Made by a program: the position numbers and the translations under genes. Source: Pseudomonadota bacterium (GTDB taxonomy: Bacteria > Pseudomonadota > Gammaproteobacteria > Xanthomonadales > Xanthomonadaceae). From it: a stretch of 27,567 nt of DNA. The notes beneath the pieces were generated by a model. That model was given only the letters and a program-made list of their open reading frames with translations. It did no database searches and was not told where the DNA came from. Shown in pieces: positions 7,609 to 16,411 of this stretch. The stretch spans positions 1-27,567 of the forward strand of contig JAEWNY010000105.1 in assembly GCA_023461075.1 (NCBI GenBank), written 5' to 3'. Every line of letters starts with the position of its first letter. Position 1 is the first letter of the stretch.

Positions 7609-7626
7609 GCGTTCTTTCCTTGCTTG

Positions 7627-7645
7627 TGCGTGGATGACCCACGCA
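7627..7645 (-). promoter_or_regulatory. Small hairpin in the yiaD-like leader
   Basis: TGCGTGG and CCACGCA form a 7-bp stem with a 5-base loop, about 8 bases upstream of the AGGAAAG ribosome-binding site. It could modulate translation or act as residual termination of alr transcription; no T tail supports the latter. The rest of 7609-7734 shows no promoter I can call. Confidence 0.3.
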
Positions 7646-7734
7646 GGCTAGGCGGGGCGGCGTGGCTCGAACGTGAATGCGGAGAATGCGTTCAGTCCCT
7701 GCGCAAAGAGGTCACGGTGGGGTGAAGACAGCGC

Positions 7735-8868
7735 TCAGCGCACGCCATCGTCGGCGTAATGGCGCGGGATCCGTTCGTTGAGTTGCACCAGCAATTCGTA
7801 AGGGATGGTGCCCGCACGCGCGGCGACATCCTCGACGCGTATCGTTTCTCCAGCCTGTGCTCCGATCAACACCACCTCTTCCTCATTGAAAGCACTGCCC
7901 TCGCCGATGTCGACCATGAACTGGTCCATGCATACGCGCCCGGCAATGGCGTAGCGATTGCCGCCGATCAACACTTCACCCTTCGATGAGAGCGCGCGCG
8001 GCCAGCCATCGCCATAACCGATCGGCACCGTCACCAGCCGTGTCTGGCGCCCGGCCTGCCAGCTCGCGCCATAGCTGACGGTCGCGCCAGCCTTGACCAC
8101 CTTGAAATACACCACGCGTGATTTCAGCTGCATCACCGGCTCGATGCCGACCGTGTCTCGCGATGCCGGATCGGGCAGCACCCCGTACAGCACGATGCCC
8201 GGACGCACCATGTCCAGCCAGGTGTCGGGGAAATGCAGCACGCCGCCGGAATTGGCGAGGTGACGGATCGGCATCGGCGCACCGATGCGTTCGAAGTGGG
8301 CGCAGGCTTCGCGAAATCGTTCGAGCTGCCGCATCGTCATCGGCGATGACGGATCGTCGGCGCAGGCCAGGTGCGAATAGATGCCTTTCAACTCGCACCA
8401 TCGCGATGCCACCGCCGTCTCGATGAACGGCCCGCACGAATAACTGTGCACGCCGACGCGCTCCATGCCGGTATCGATCTTGAGATGGATGATGGCGCGC
8501 TTTCCGACCGCCTCGGCCGTGGCTTCGACCTGGTGCAACTTCTCGAGCGATGACACGGTGATTTCGAGGTCATGCTCGAGGTATTGCGCCACCTGCGGAC
8601 CGAAGATGCCGCCCAGCACCAGGATCGGGCTGCGGATGCCGGCGCGGCGCAGCGCCATGCCCTCCTCCACGAACGCGACGCCCAGCTGGTCGATGCCTTC
8701 GCGCTCCAGCCTGCGCGCCACCGGTACCAGTCCATGCCCGTAGCCATTGGCTTTCACGATGCCCGTCACCGGCACACCGACGTGAGAACGGATCGCCGCG
8801 AGGTTGCGCGCCAACGCATCGAGGTCGACATCGATGCGGGTCGGGCGCTGCTCGAGGGAATCGCTCAT
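7735..8868 (-). CDS. alr: Alanine racemase
   Basis: Alr is a PLP-dependent cytoplasmic enzyme interconverting L- and D-alanine for peptidoglycan synthesis. The 377-residue product is of normal length. The PLP-binding lysine lies in GIVKANGYGHG (K39), the second catalytic base in TVSYGASW (Y266), and the family features HLKIDTGMERVGV, HLANSGGVL, RPGIVLYGVLP, IGYGDGWPR and RVCMDQFMVDIG are all present. The start ATG at 8868 is 25 bp after the dnaB stop, so it is probably transcribed with dnaB, an order common in xanthomonads and pseudomonads. Confidence 0.96.
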   Translation of the reverse strand: MSDSLEQRPTRIDVDLDALARNLAAIRSHVGVPVTGIVKANGYGHGLVPVARRLEREGIDQLGVAFVEEGMALRRAGIRSPILVLGGIFGPQVAQYLEHDLEITVSSLEKLHQVEATAEAVGKRAIIHLKIDTGMERVGVHSYSCGPFIETAVASRWCELKGIYSHLACADDPSSPMTMRQLERFREACAHFERIGAPMPIRHLANSGGVLHFPDTWLDMVRPGIVLYGVLPDPASRDTVGIEPVMQLKSRVVYFKVVKAGATVSYGASWQAGRQTRLVTVPIGYGDGWPRALSSKGEVLIGGNRYAIAGRVCMDQFMVDIGEGSAFNEEEVVLIGAQAGETIRVEDVAARAGTIPYELLVQLNERIPRHYADDGVR

Positions 8869-8893
8869 GCGGCCATTGTAGGCCGCGCGCGCG

Positions 8894-10309
8894 TCACTCG
8901 AAGCTGCCGACGCTGTCGTGCGCCAGGTTGTCGAAGCGGGTGTACTCGCCGAAGAACTTCAGCTTGAACGCGCCGGTCGGGCCGTTTCGCTGCTTGCCGA
9001 TGATGATCTCGGCCAGGCCCTTGTCCGGCGAGTTCTCCTTGTTGTAGTACTCGTCGCGATAGATGAAGACGATGACATCGGCATCCTGTTCGATGGCGCC
9101 GGATTCGCGCAGGTCGGCCATCACCGGACGCTTGTCGGTGCGCGTTTCCAGCGAGCGGTTGAGCTGGGAGAGCGCGATCACCGGCACGTTGAGCTCCTTG
9201 GCCAGTGCCTTGAGCGAGCGCGAGATCTCGGAGATCTCGGTCGCGCGGTTCTCGCTGTTGCCCGGCACCGCCATCAGCTGCAGGTAGTCGATGACGATGA
9301 GGCCGAGGTCATGCTCGCGCTTGAGCCGGCGCGACTTGGAGCGCAGCACGTCGGGCGAGAGCGCGGGCGTGTCGTCGATGAAGATCTTGACGTCTTTCAG
9401 GATGCGCACGGCGCTCGACACCCGGCTCCAGTCCTCGTCCTCCAGCTGGCCGGTGCGCAGGCGACTGGCGTTGACTCGCCCGACCGAGGACATCAGGCGC
9501 AGCGCCAACTGGCTGGCCGACATTTCCATCGAGAACACCGCCACCGCCTTCTTGGATTTCAACGCGGCGTATTCGGCCATGTTGATCGCCAGCGTGGTCT
9601 TGCCCATCGATGGACGCGCAGCGAGGATCAGAAGATCGGTGGGTTGCAGGCCGGCGGTCATCTCGTCGAACTCGGTATAGCCGGTCGGCAGGCCGGTGAC
9701 GCTGCCGCCGCTGTCGAAGCGCTCCTGCAGGATCTCCACCGCTTCCTTCATCGCCGTGGTCACCGCGACGAAATCCGCGCGGCCGCGTGCGCCGGCTTCG
9801 GCGATCGCGAATACTTCCTGCTCGGCCTTGGCAAGAATCTCGCCCGACTCGCGGCCCTCGGGCTGGAAGGCGTCATTGATGATGCCGGTGCCGACCTCGA
9901 TCAACTGCCGCAGCACGGCCTTGTCGCGCACGATCTCCGCATAGGCGCGGATATTGGCGGCAGACGGCGTGGTGCTGGCCAGTTCCACCAGATAGGCGCC
10001 GCCGGCGACCTCCTCGGCCTTGCCCTGCGACTCGAACCACTCACCCAGCGTCACCGCATCGAACGGCCGATTGCGCTCGGCCAGCTCGCGGATCGCGCGG
10101 AAGATCAGCTGGTGGTCGCGGCGATAGAAATCGCCTTCGGTGAGCAGGTCGGAGACGCGATCGAACGCCTCCGGTGCCAGCATCAAGCCACCCAGCACCG
10201 CCTGCTCGGCCTCGACCGACTGCGGCGGCAAACGCAACTGCTGCACCCGGCTGTCCGGGAAACGATCCTGGCCTCGGCCATGCTGGGGAAATTCGGGACG
10301 GCTGGACAT
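8894..10309 (-). CDS. dnaB: Replicative DNA helicase DnaB
   Basis: DnaB is the hexameric 5'-3' helicase of the chromosomal replication fork. The 471-residue product has an N-terminal domain beginning LRLPPQSVEAEQAVLGGLML, a linker region, and a RecA-like C-terminal domain. The latter has Walker A AARPSMGKTT at about 230-239, VFSMEMSASQL, Walker B LIVIDYLQLM, ALSQLNRSLE, DLRESGAIEQDADV and IIIGKQRNGPTG. There is no intein. It is followed closely by alr. A consensus DnaA box lies about 95 bp upstream of the start codon, and an rplI terminator lies further upstream, suggesting it has its own promoter. Confidence 0.97.
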   Translation of the reverse strand: MSSRPEFPQHGRGQDRFPDSRVQQLRLPPQSVEAEQAVLGGLMLAPEAFDRVSDLLTEGDFYRRDHQLIFRAIRELAERNRPFDAVTLGEWFESQGKAEEVAGGAYLVELASTTPSAANIRAYAEIVRDKAVLRQLIEVGTGIINDAFQPEGRESGEILAKAEQEVFAIAEAGARGRADFVAVTTAMKEAVEILQERFDSGGSVTGLPTGYTEFDEMTAGLQPTDLLILAARPSMGKTTLAINMAEYAALKSKKAVAVFSMEMSASQLALRLMSSVGRVNASRLRTGQLEDEDWSRVSSAVRILKDVKIFIDDTPALSPDVLRSKSRRLKREHDLGLIVIDYLQLMAVPGNSENRATEISEISRSLKALAKELNVPVIALSQLNRSLETRTDKRPVMADLRESGAIEQDADVIVFIYRDEYYNKENSPDKGLAEIIIGKQRNGPTGAFKLKFFGEYTRFDNLAHDSVGSFE

Positions 10310-10403
10310 GGGCGCGGGCGTACTCGAAGTCGTCGATCGCCGGCGTGGCGATCCGTTGCGTCCATGCTAGGCCGTCGCCTTGTGGAGCCGCGACGGAACA
10401 TCC

Positions 10404-10412
10404 TGTGGATAA
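10404..10412 (-). promoter_or_regulatory. Consensus DnaA box upstream of dnaB
   Basis: The minus strand reads TTATCCACA, a 9/9 match to the DnaA-box consensus, 95 bp upstream of the dnaB ATG. Two degenerate relatives in the same orientation flank it: TCATCCACT at 10441-10433 (7/9) and GGCTCCACA at 10389-10381 (6/9). No A+T-rich unwinding region is present, so this looks like a regulatory site rather than an origin. Confidence 0.5.
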
Positions 10413-10472
10413 GTGTGATATCGCGTCGTCGCAGTGGATGAGACCGCGCGCCCGCGACGATGCGGCATCCGC

Positions 10473-10501
10473 AAAAGGAAACGGACGCCGAAGCGTCCGT
10501 T
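10473..10501 (-). terminator. Rho-independent terminator after rplI
   Basis: AACGGACGC (10480-10488) pairs with GCGTCCGTT (10493-10501) around a 4-base loop. Read on the minus strand the loop is TTCG, a stable tetraloop, and the stem is followed by TCCTTTTGC. It lies about 105 bases after the rplI stop and separates the rpsF-rpsR-rplI unit from dnaB. Confidence 0.78.
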
Positions 10502-10570
10502 CCATATTCAGGCCATGCGCGGCGGCAGGAGATCTGCAACTCGCCAGGAGGGACTGCGAACCTGTCGCCA

Positions 10571-10606
10571 ACAACGCCAGCACGAGCTGGCGAAGCAGGA
10601 TCAGGA
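10571..10606 (-). repeat. GCCAGC/GCTGGC hairpin repeat, copy after rplI
   Basis: CGCCAGC (10575-10581) and GCTGGCG (10586-10592) form a 7-bp stem with a 4-base loop just past the rplI stop. Stem and flanks (ACAACGCCAGC at the left, AGCAGGATCAG at the right) closely match the copy after rpsR at 11249-11279, with three substitutions and a 2-base gap. There is no T-rich tail. Confidence 0.6.
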
Positions 10607-11059
10607 TCAGGCTTCCTCGGCCTCGACGATCACCTTGACCGGCGTCTCCACGTCGGCGGCGAAGTGCGCCATGATTTCGTACTCGCCTGTGTTGCGCAGC
10701 GGGCCCTCGCCCAGCACGACTTCGCTCTTGTTGAGCGGGAAGCCGGCGGCGGTGAAGGCGGCGGCGATGTCACGCGGGGTGACCGAGCCGAACAGCTTGC
10801 CTTCGTTCGATGCATTGGCGCGGATGGTAATGCTCTGGCCTTCGATCGCGGCGCGGCGGCTCTCGGCCTCGTCATGGGTGGCCTTGGCCTTGGCTTCGTA
10901 CTCGGCGCGCTTGGCCTCGAACTCGGCCAGGTTGGCGGCGGTCGCCGGCACGGCCTTGCCCTGCGGCACCAGGAAGTTGCGGCCGAAGCCCGGCTTGACG
11001 GCGACGGTGTCGCCGAGGGCACCGAGGTTCTGCACTTTCTGCAGGAGGATGAGTTTCAT
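10607..11059 (-). CDS. rplI: 50S ribosomal protein L9
   Basis: L9 binds 23S rRNA and stabilises the base of the L1 stalk. The 150-residue product begins MKLILLQKVQNLGALGDTV, contains VKPGFGRNFLVPQGKA, a long charged connecting helix (EFEAKRAEYEAKAKATHDEA) and the C-terminal domain GKLFGSVTPRDIA, with an acidic end EAEEA. Length and domain order are normal. GGAG lies 7 bases upstream of the ATG, and a 6-bp hairpin lies 5 bases upstream of that. A second in-frame stop follows two codons after the first. Confidence 0.97.
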   Translation of the reverse strand: MKLILLQKVQNLGALGDTVAVKPGFGRNFLVPQGKAVPATAANLAEFEAKRAEYEAKAKATHDEAESRRAAIEGQSITIRANASNEGKLFGSVTPRDIAAAFTAAGFPLNKSEVVLGEGPLRNTGEYEIMAHFAADVETPVKVIVEAEEA

Positions 11060-11276
11060 TGTGTGTCTCCGTTAGCGGGTTGGACCCGCAGCGTTGAGTT
11101 GTCCGGATGGACGGGGAAAGTTCGGCAACCATGCAAGGTTTGCCCAATGAACCGATTGCACAGCCAGCGCAGGGCTGGCCAAGGAGGCGAAGGGTGCGCG
11201 GACCCGATGTTGACGAGAGGTCAATGAGGGGCCGCGCGCCCGAAGCCGACAACGCCAGCCCAAGCTGGCGCAGCAA
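11060..11276 (-). promoter_or_regulatory. Hairpin-rich rpsR-rplI spacer
   Basis: This 217-bp spacer has no convincing gene on either strand. It holds four inverted repeats: GCGGGT/ACCCGC at 11075-11089 beside the rplI ribosome-binding site; GCCAGC/GCTGGC at 11163-11179; TTGAC/GTCAA at 11210-11224; and CGCCAGC/GCTGGCG at 11253-11270 right after the rpsR stop. None has a T tract, so they look like processing, stability or translational-control elements rather than strong terminators. Confidence 0.5.
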
Positions 11277-11279
11277 TCA
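11249..11279 (-). repeat. GCCAGC/GCTGGC hairpin repeat, copy after rpsR
   Basis: A 7-bp stem (11253-11259 with 11264-11270) and loop CCAA lie next to the rpsR stop codon. The sequence is nearly the same as the copy next to the rplI stop (10571-10606), and a shorter variant with the same core is at 11163-11179. Confidence 0.6.
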
Positions 11280-11507
11280 GACGTCGTGGTTGTCGGTGTA
11301 AGGCAGCAGCGCCAGATAACGCGCACGCTTCACCGCGGTCGCCAGCTGGCGCTGGTAGCGCGACTTGGTGCCGGTGATGCGGCTCGGCACGATCTTGCCG
11401 GTCTCTGTCAGGTACTGGCGCAGGGTGCCCAGGTCCTTGTAGTCGATCTCGGTCACGCCTTCGGCGGTGAACTTGCAGAACTTGCGGCGGCGGAAGAATT
11501 TGGACAT
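11277..11507 (-). CDS. rpsR: 30S ribosomal protein S18
   Basis: S18 binds the 16S rRNA platform as a heterodimer with S6. The 76-residue product (MSKFFRRRKFCKFTAEG, IDYKDLGTLRQYLTETGKI, SRITGTKSRYQRQL, KRARYLALLPYTD) is full length and typical. It lies 11 bp after rpsF, its binding partner, and ahead of rplI. The start ATG at 11507 is preceded by GGAGCC. Confidence 0.97.
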   Translation of the reverse strand: MSKFFRRRKFCKFTAEGVTEIDYKDLGTLRQYLTETGKIVPSRITGTKSRYQRQLATAVKRARYLALLPYTDNHDV

Positions 11508-11518
11508 GTCAGGGCTCC

Positions 11519-11944
11519 TCAGGCGGCTTCGGCGTTGTCGTCGGCGTCGCCGGCATCGGATGCCTCGGCGGACTCGTCGTCACGGCGGCGGCGCTCGCCG
11601 CGCTCGGGCTTGTCGCCCTTCTCGTCCTTGTTCTTCATGATCAGGGACTGCTCGGTGACCGGTTCGTCGCGCTTGATGATCAGGTGGCGCAGGACCGCAT
11701 CGTTGAAGCGGAAGCTGTCGACCAGCTCGTTCAGGGCTGCCTGCTCGCACTCGATGTTGAACATCGCGTAGTGGGCCTTGACCAGGTTGTTGATCGGATA
11801 GGCCAGCATGCGGCGGCCCCAATCTTCCAGGCGGTGAACGGTGCCGCCGGCGTTTTCGATCAGGCCCTTGTAACGCTCGAGCATGCCCGGGACCTGTTCG
11901 CTCTGGTCCGGATGGACCAGGAACACGACTTCGTAATGACGCAT
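11519..11944 (-). CDS. rpsF: 30S ribosomal protein S6
   Basis: S6 pairs with S18 on the small-subunit platform. The 141-residue product begins MRHYEVVFLVHPDQSEQVP and includes RLEDWGRRMLAYPINN, AHYAMFNIE and FRFNDAVLRHLII. It has a long charged C-terminal extension, basic then acidic (RGERRRRDDESAEASDAGDA), as in other proteobacterial S6 proteins that can be glutamylated. The ATG at 11944, with AAGGAA upstream, is chosen over a longer in-frame reading to 12079 that covers the leader and promoter. Confidence 0.96.
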   Translation of the reverse strand: MRHYEVVFLVHPDQSEQVPGMLERYKGLIENAGGTVHRLEDWGRRMLAYPINNLVKAHYAMFNIECEQAALNELVDSFRFNDAVLRHLIIKRDEPVTEQSLIMKNKDEKGDKPERGERRRRDDESAEASDAGDADDNAEAA

Positions 11945-11964
11945 CTTGTTGATTTCCTTGTGGA

Positions 11965-11996
11965 TATCGGCCAAGCGGAATTGCCCGGTCCCGATA
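11965..11996 (-). promoter_or_regulatory. Stem-loop in the rpsF leader, candidate ribosomal-protein autoregulatory site
   Basis: On the minus strand TATCGG (11996-11991) pairs with CCGATA (11970-11965), with an inner CC/GG pairing after a GA bulge, directly upstream of the AAGGAA ribosome-binding site. Leaders of rpsF in many bacteria bind the S6:S18 dimer. Position fits that class, but I could not confirm the specific motif. Confidence 0.3.
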
Positions 11997-12064
11997 GCCC
12001 TCGGCCACGATCCGGCAAGCGGATGGCGCGTTCGGGCAAGCCCCCGCCGAAACGGGAGCCGGAA

Positions 12065-12093
12065 ATTATGCAGGATCAAGGGTTTGCGTGCAA
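12065..12093 (-). promoter_or_regulatory. Candidate promoter of the rpsF-rpsR-rplI operon
   Basis: TTGCAC (12093-12088), 17-bp spacer, CATAAT (12070-12065) on the minus strand would start transcription near 12058 and give an rpsF leader of about 115 nt. The -35 element overlaps a GGGTTTG/CAAACCC inverted repeat (12080-12097) that lies 18 bp past the DUF885 stop and may act as its termination hairpin, though without a T tract. Confidence 0.45.
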
Positions 12094-12115
12094 ACCCAGT
12101 CTCGGCGCCGGTGGC

Positions 12116-13885
12116 TCAGGCTCGCTTGCGCGCGGCGATCCAGGCATCCATACGCGCCTCGAGCACGGTCAGCGGCACCGCACCGATATCGAGCACCGCA
12201 TCGTTGAACTCGCGGATGTCGAACTTCGGCCCCAACTCGCGCTCGGCCCGCGCCCGCAGTTCCGAGCTCTTCAGCTGTCCGATCTTGTAGGCCAGCGCCT
12301 GCCCGGGCCAGGAGATGTAGCGGTCGATCTCGTTGGTGATGTCGGCCTCGGTCTTGGGCGAGTTGTCCATGAAGTAGCCGATCGCCTGCTCGCGGCTCCA
12401 GCCCTTGGCGTGCATGCCGGTATCGACCACCAGTCGCACCGCGCGCCACATGTCGTAGGCCAACTGGCCCATGCGGTCGTAGGGATCGTCGTACAGCCCC
12501 ATGTCGAAGCCGAGGCGCTCGGCATACAGCCCCCAGCCTTCGATGTAGGCGGTGAAGCCACCATGGCGGCGGAATTTCGGCAGTTCGCCCAGTTCCTGCG
12601 CGCGGGCGATCTGGAAATGGTGACCGGGGACGGCCTCGTGCAGGGAGAGCGCCATCATCTCCCACTTCGGCCGCACTTCCGGGCGATACAGGTTGACGTA
12701 GTAATAGCCGGGCCGGCTGCCATCCTGCGCCGGGCCCATGTAGTAGGCGGTGGTGTTGTCGGCCGCAGTGGTCATCGGGATCGGTCGCACGCCATAGGGC
12801 ATGCGCGGGATCATCTTCGACACCTTGACTAGCTCCGGGTCGATCCGCTTGGAGATCGCCTGGTAGGCGGTGAAGAGTTCCTCCGGGGTCTTGTAGAAAA
12901 AGCGCGGGTTGCTGCGCAAATCCATGAAGAAGGCCTTGAGATCGCCCTTGAAGCCGACCTCGTCCTTGATCTTCAGCATCTCGGCGCGGATCCGCGCGAC
13001 CTCTTTGAGGCCGATGTCGTGGATCTGCTGCGGCGTGAGGTCGGTGGTGGTGTGCATCTTCGCCGTGTAGGCGTAATAGGCCTGCCCGTCCGGGCCATCG
13101 CTGGCGGCGATGCTATTGCGCGCCTTCGGCAGGTATTCGTCGTTGAAGAAGGTGGCGAACTTGCGGTAGGCCGGGACAATGTCGCCGGCGATCACCTTGC
13201 GCGCCTCGGCCGCCAATGCCGTCCGTTCGGCGGCCGGAATGGCATCGGGGAAACGCTCGAAGGTGGCGTAGAACGGACTCTTGGTCGGGTCATCGACGAG
13301 TTGCTTGTCGATCTGGGCAGAGATGCGCTGCATGAGCACCTTCGGCGGCATGACTCCGGCCTTGATGCCCTCGCGCATCAGCGCGGTGTTCTGGTCGATC
13401 AGCGCCGGGAGTGCACGCATTCGCGCAAGCCAGTCACGGTAATCCCGGGTCGTCGCGAAGCGGATCACCTCGGCGGTCTCGTTGGCGCTTTGCACCCCGC
13501 CCCTCTGGCTCAGCGGGATCAGGTGGCGCCTGAACTTCTGCGCCTCGATGCCGTTTTCCAACTGCCAGCGCTTGATGTCGTAACTGAGCTGGTCGGCGGC
13601 AGAGAGCTTGCCGCGGTCCATCGCCAGTAGTTCGGCCAAGGCCTTGCGGTCGGCCGCACCGCGCGCCTCAATGGCGGCGAGCGACATGTCGTCCCAGCGG
13701 TCGTTGGCGCGGTTGTCACCGGCGTAGGTGGCGGCCATCGGGCTTTCTTCCAGCCGACGCTCCCACTCCGCATCGAAGAACGCATGCAGGCGCCTGGCCT
13801 CATCGGAGGTTTGGGCGAAAGCCGCCGGCCCGGGCGCGAACAGGCCACTCGCCAACAACGCGGACAACAGCATCTTCCTCATCAT
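12116..13885 (-). CDS. Secreted DUF885 family protein (putative metallopeptidase)
   Basis: This 589-residue exported protein of the DUF885 family has no firmly established general substrate; members resemble zinc peptidases and some are carboxypeptidase-like. The signal peptide is MMRKMLLSALLASGLFAPGP then AAFA, with a cleavage site before QTSDEARR. The family-defining motif LHEAVPGHHFQ is at about 415-425, an HExxxxHH arrangement suggesting metal binding, followed by TAYIEGWGLYAERLG near 446. Starts at 13885 or 13882 are equally possible; upstream in-frame codons run antisense through iscA and are rejected. It stands alone between the iscA-like gene and rpsF. Confidence 0.88.
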   Translation of the reverse strand: MMRKMLLSALLASGLFAPGPAAFAQTSDEARRLHAFFDAEWERRLEESPMAATYAGDNRANDRWDDMSLAAIEARGAADRKALAELLAMDRGKLSAADQLSYDIKRWQLENGIEAQKFRRHLIPLSQRGGVQSANETAEVIRFATTRDYRDWLARMRALPALIDQNTALMREGIKAGVMPPKVLMQRISAQIDKQLVDDPTKSPFYATFERFPDAIPAAERTALAAEARKVIAGDIVPAYRKFATFFNDEYLPKARNSIAASDGPDGQAYYAYTAKMHTTTDLTPQQIHDIGLKEVARIRAEMLKIKDEVGFKGDLKAFFMDLRSNPRFFYKTPEELFTAYQAISKRIDPELVKVSKMIPRMPYGVRPIPMTTAADNTTAYYMGPAQDGSRPGYYYVNLYRPEVRPKWEMMALSLHEAVPGHHFQIARAQELGELPKFRRHGGFTAYIEGWGLYAERLGFDMGLYDDPYDRMGQLAYDMWRAVRLVVDTGMHAKGWSREQAIGYFMDNSPKTEADITNEIDRYISWPGQALAYKIGQLKSSELRARAERELGPKFDIREFNDAVLDIGAVPLTVLEARMDAWIAARKRA

Positions 13886-13952
13886 CGACACCCGTACGGA
13901 AAAGGCGAATCTATACGGGAAGCCCTGCCGACCCCATAGGCCAGAAGTCAGG

Positions 13953-14294
13953 TCAGGCGGCCTTGTCCGGATCGGTGGTGAAGCTCTCGCCGCAGCCGCA
14001 TTCGCCCTTGACGTTGGGATTGCGGAAGACGAACTGCTCGTTGAGGCCGGTCTTGAGGAAGTCGATCTCGGTGCCATCGACCAGCGCCAGGCTGTCGGCA
14101 TCGACCAGGATGCGCACGCCGGCCTGCTCGGAGACCGCATCGCCCGGCTCGACTGCATCGGCCAGCCCGATCACATAGCCCCAGCCGGAACAGCCGGTGC
14201 GCTTGACCCCGAAACGCAGGCCGGCCTTGGCCGGCTCGGCGGCAAGGTAGCCCTGGACGCGTTCGAGGGCGGCGGGTGCGAGGGTGATGGCCAT
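13953..14294 (-). CDS. iscA: IscA/SufA-type A-type iron-sulfur carrier protein
   Basis: A-type carriers pass [Fe-S] clusters from a scaffold to apo-proteins. The 113-residue product has the three conserved cysteines, C35 in KRTGCSGWGY and C99/C101 in GECGCGESF. The surrounding sequence (DGTEIDFLKTGLNEQFVFRN) is closer to IscA/SufA than to ErpA. It is not next to other isc or suf genes here, so it is an orphan carrier and the symbol is by similarity only. It is divergent from asnS across 68 bp containing A+T-rich promoter-like sequence (TTTAAT on the minus strand near 14317), which I cannot resolve further. Confidence 0.85.
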   Translation of the reverse strand: MAITLAPAALERVQGYLAAEPAKAGLRFGVKRTGCSGWGYVIGLADAVEPGDAVSEQAGVRILVDADSLALVDGTEIDFLKTGLNEQFVFRNPNVKGECGCGESFTTDPDKAA

Positions 14295-14362
14295 GTGCCG
14301 AGTGTACCTGTCGATTAAACTTCCCCTTTCATATCGATGCGCGACGCGCAGGATTCAAGGCG

Positions 14363-15756
<1,394 letters not shown>

Positions 15757-15757
<1 letters not shown>

Positions 15758-15774
15758 TGCGGGCTGCCTGCTGA
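15757..15774 (+). other. 5-codon minicistron bridging asnS and the next gene
   Basis: ATG at 15757, inside the asnS TGATG, opens MRAAC and stops at TGA 15772-15774. That stop again forms TGATG with the next gene's start codon. No Shine-Dalgarno sequence precedes the next gene, so terminating ribosomes could hand over through this ORF. Confidence 0.35.
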
Positions 15775-16088
15775 TGCTGCTGTTCCTAGCCATGGCCTTT
15801 ATCGGCGTCGCCACCGGCGGCCTGACCGCGTTCGTGATCTTCTGGCCGTTGGCGCTCGTGCATCTGCGCGATCGTCATCCCGATGTCGCCGCGACGCTGG
15901 CGCAACCGGCCTTCCTGCATCCACGCGCGCTGGGCTGGTTGTTGCGGGGCGACTACCGGGTGGTCCGCGACCGCGCCTTCACCGGCTTGGCAACGCCTGC
16001 GCGGATCGCGCTCGCGGTGATCCTGCTAGGCGTCGGCCTGTCGGGTCTGCTCTGGCTGTGGGCCACCGCTTTCCCGGAGATGGGCTGA
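15774..16088 (+). CDS. Small two-helix membrane protein of unknown function
   Basis: I do not recognise a family. The 104-residue product has a hydrophobic segment at about 2-29 (MLLFLAMAFIGVATGGLTAF onward), a soluble basic middle (RDRHPDVAATLAQP, LLRGDYRVVRDRAF) and a second hydrophobic segment at about 76-98. This is consistent with an inner-membrane hairpin. The ATG at 15774 is the first codon of the hydrophobic segment and the stop shares bases with the next start (TGATG). The in-frame reading upstream lies inside asnS and is rejected. Position suggests co-expression with asnS. Confidence 0.7.
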   Translation: MLLFLAMAFIGVATGGLTAFVIFWPLALVHLRDRHPDVAATLAQPAFLHPRALGWLLRGDYRVVRDRAFTGLATPARIALAVILLGVGLSGLLWLWATAFPEMG

Positions 16089-16411
16089 TGACCGACCTCC
16101 TGCATGACGATGACCTTGCCCATGACGAATGGTGGCTGGCCACGCTCGGCACGACCCTGATCTGGGCGCGTTTGCGCGTGCGCGAGGCCGGCACTGCCGA
16201 GGTCTTCGATTCCGATGGCAACACCCTGCCCTATGACAGCCCGGACACCGCCCGTGCGGCGCTGATGGATGCGGAGTTCGTGGCCTACGACGGGCTGGAC
16301 GAGGACGATGCCCTGCATCGCGGTTTCAGCCTGCACGACGTGGCACCGCCCACCGGCGATGACTCCCGGTTGCGCGGCCAGATGGTGCGATCACTCGGGC
16401 ATCGCGCCTGA
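16088..16411 (+). CDS. Conserved small acidic hypothetical protein
   Basis: The product is 107 residues of unknown function: acidic, soluble, without signal peptide. It has MTDLLHDDDLAHDEWWLATL, WARLRVREAGTAEVFDSDGN, and a compact end DDSRLRGQMVRSLGHRA. The start ATG overlaps the preceding TGA and the stop overlaps the next ATG, so it is translationally coupled on both sides. I recall similar proteins in xanthomonads but can assign no domain. Confidence 0.72.
   Translation: MTDLLHDDDLAHDEWWLATLGTTLIWARLRVREAGTAEVFDSDGNTLPYDSPDTARAALMDAEFVAYDGLDEDDALHRGFSLHDVAPPTGDDSRLRGQMVRSLGHRA

Noticed and set aside
8918..10441. 507-codon open frame on the plus strand opposite dnaB
   Set aside because: It mirrors the dnaB codons and has no recognisable domain.
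10310..10606. Replication origin near dnaB
   Set aside because: One perfect DnaA box and two weak ones, but no A+T-rich unwinding region and no dnaA/dnaN/gidA neighbours.
12080..12097. GGGTTTG/CAAACCC repeat as a strong terminator of the DUF885 gene
   Set aside because: No T tract follows and it overlaps the likely rpsF -35 element, so it is noted only with the promoter.
13886..14158. N-terminal extension of the DUF885 protein through iscA
   Set aside because: A clear signal peptide begins at 13885; the extension is antisense-free but overlaps iscA out of frame and is low-complexity.
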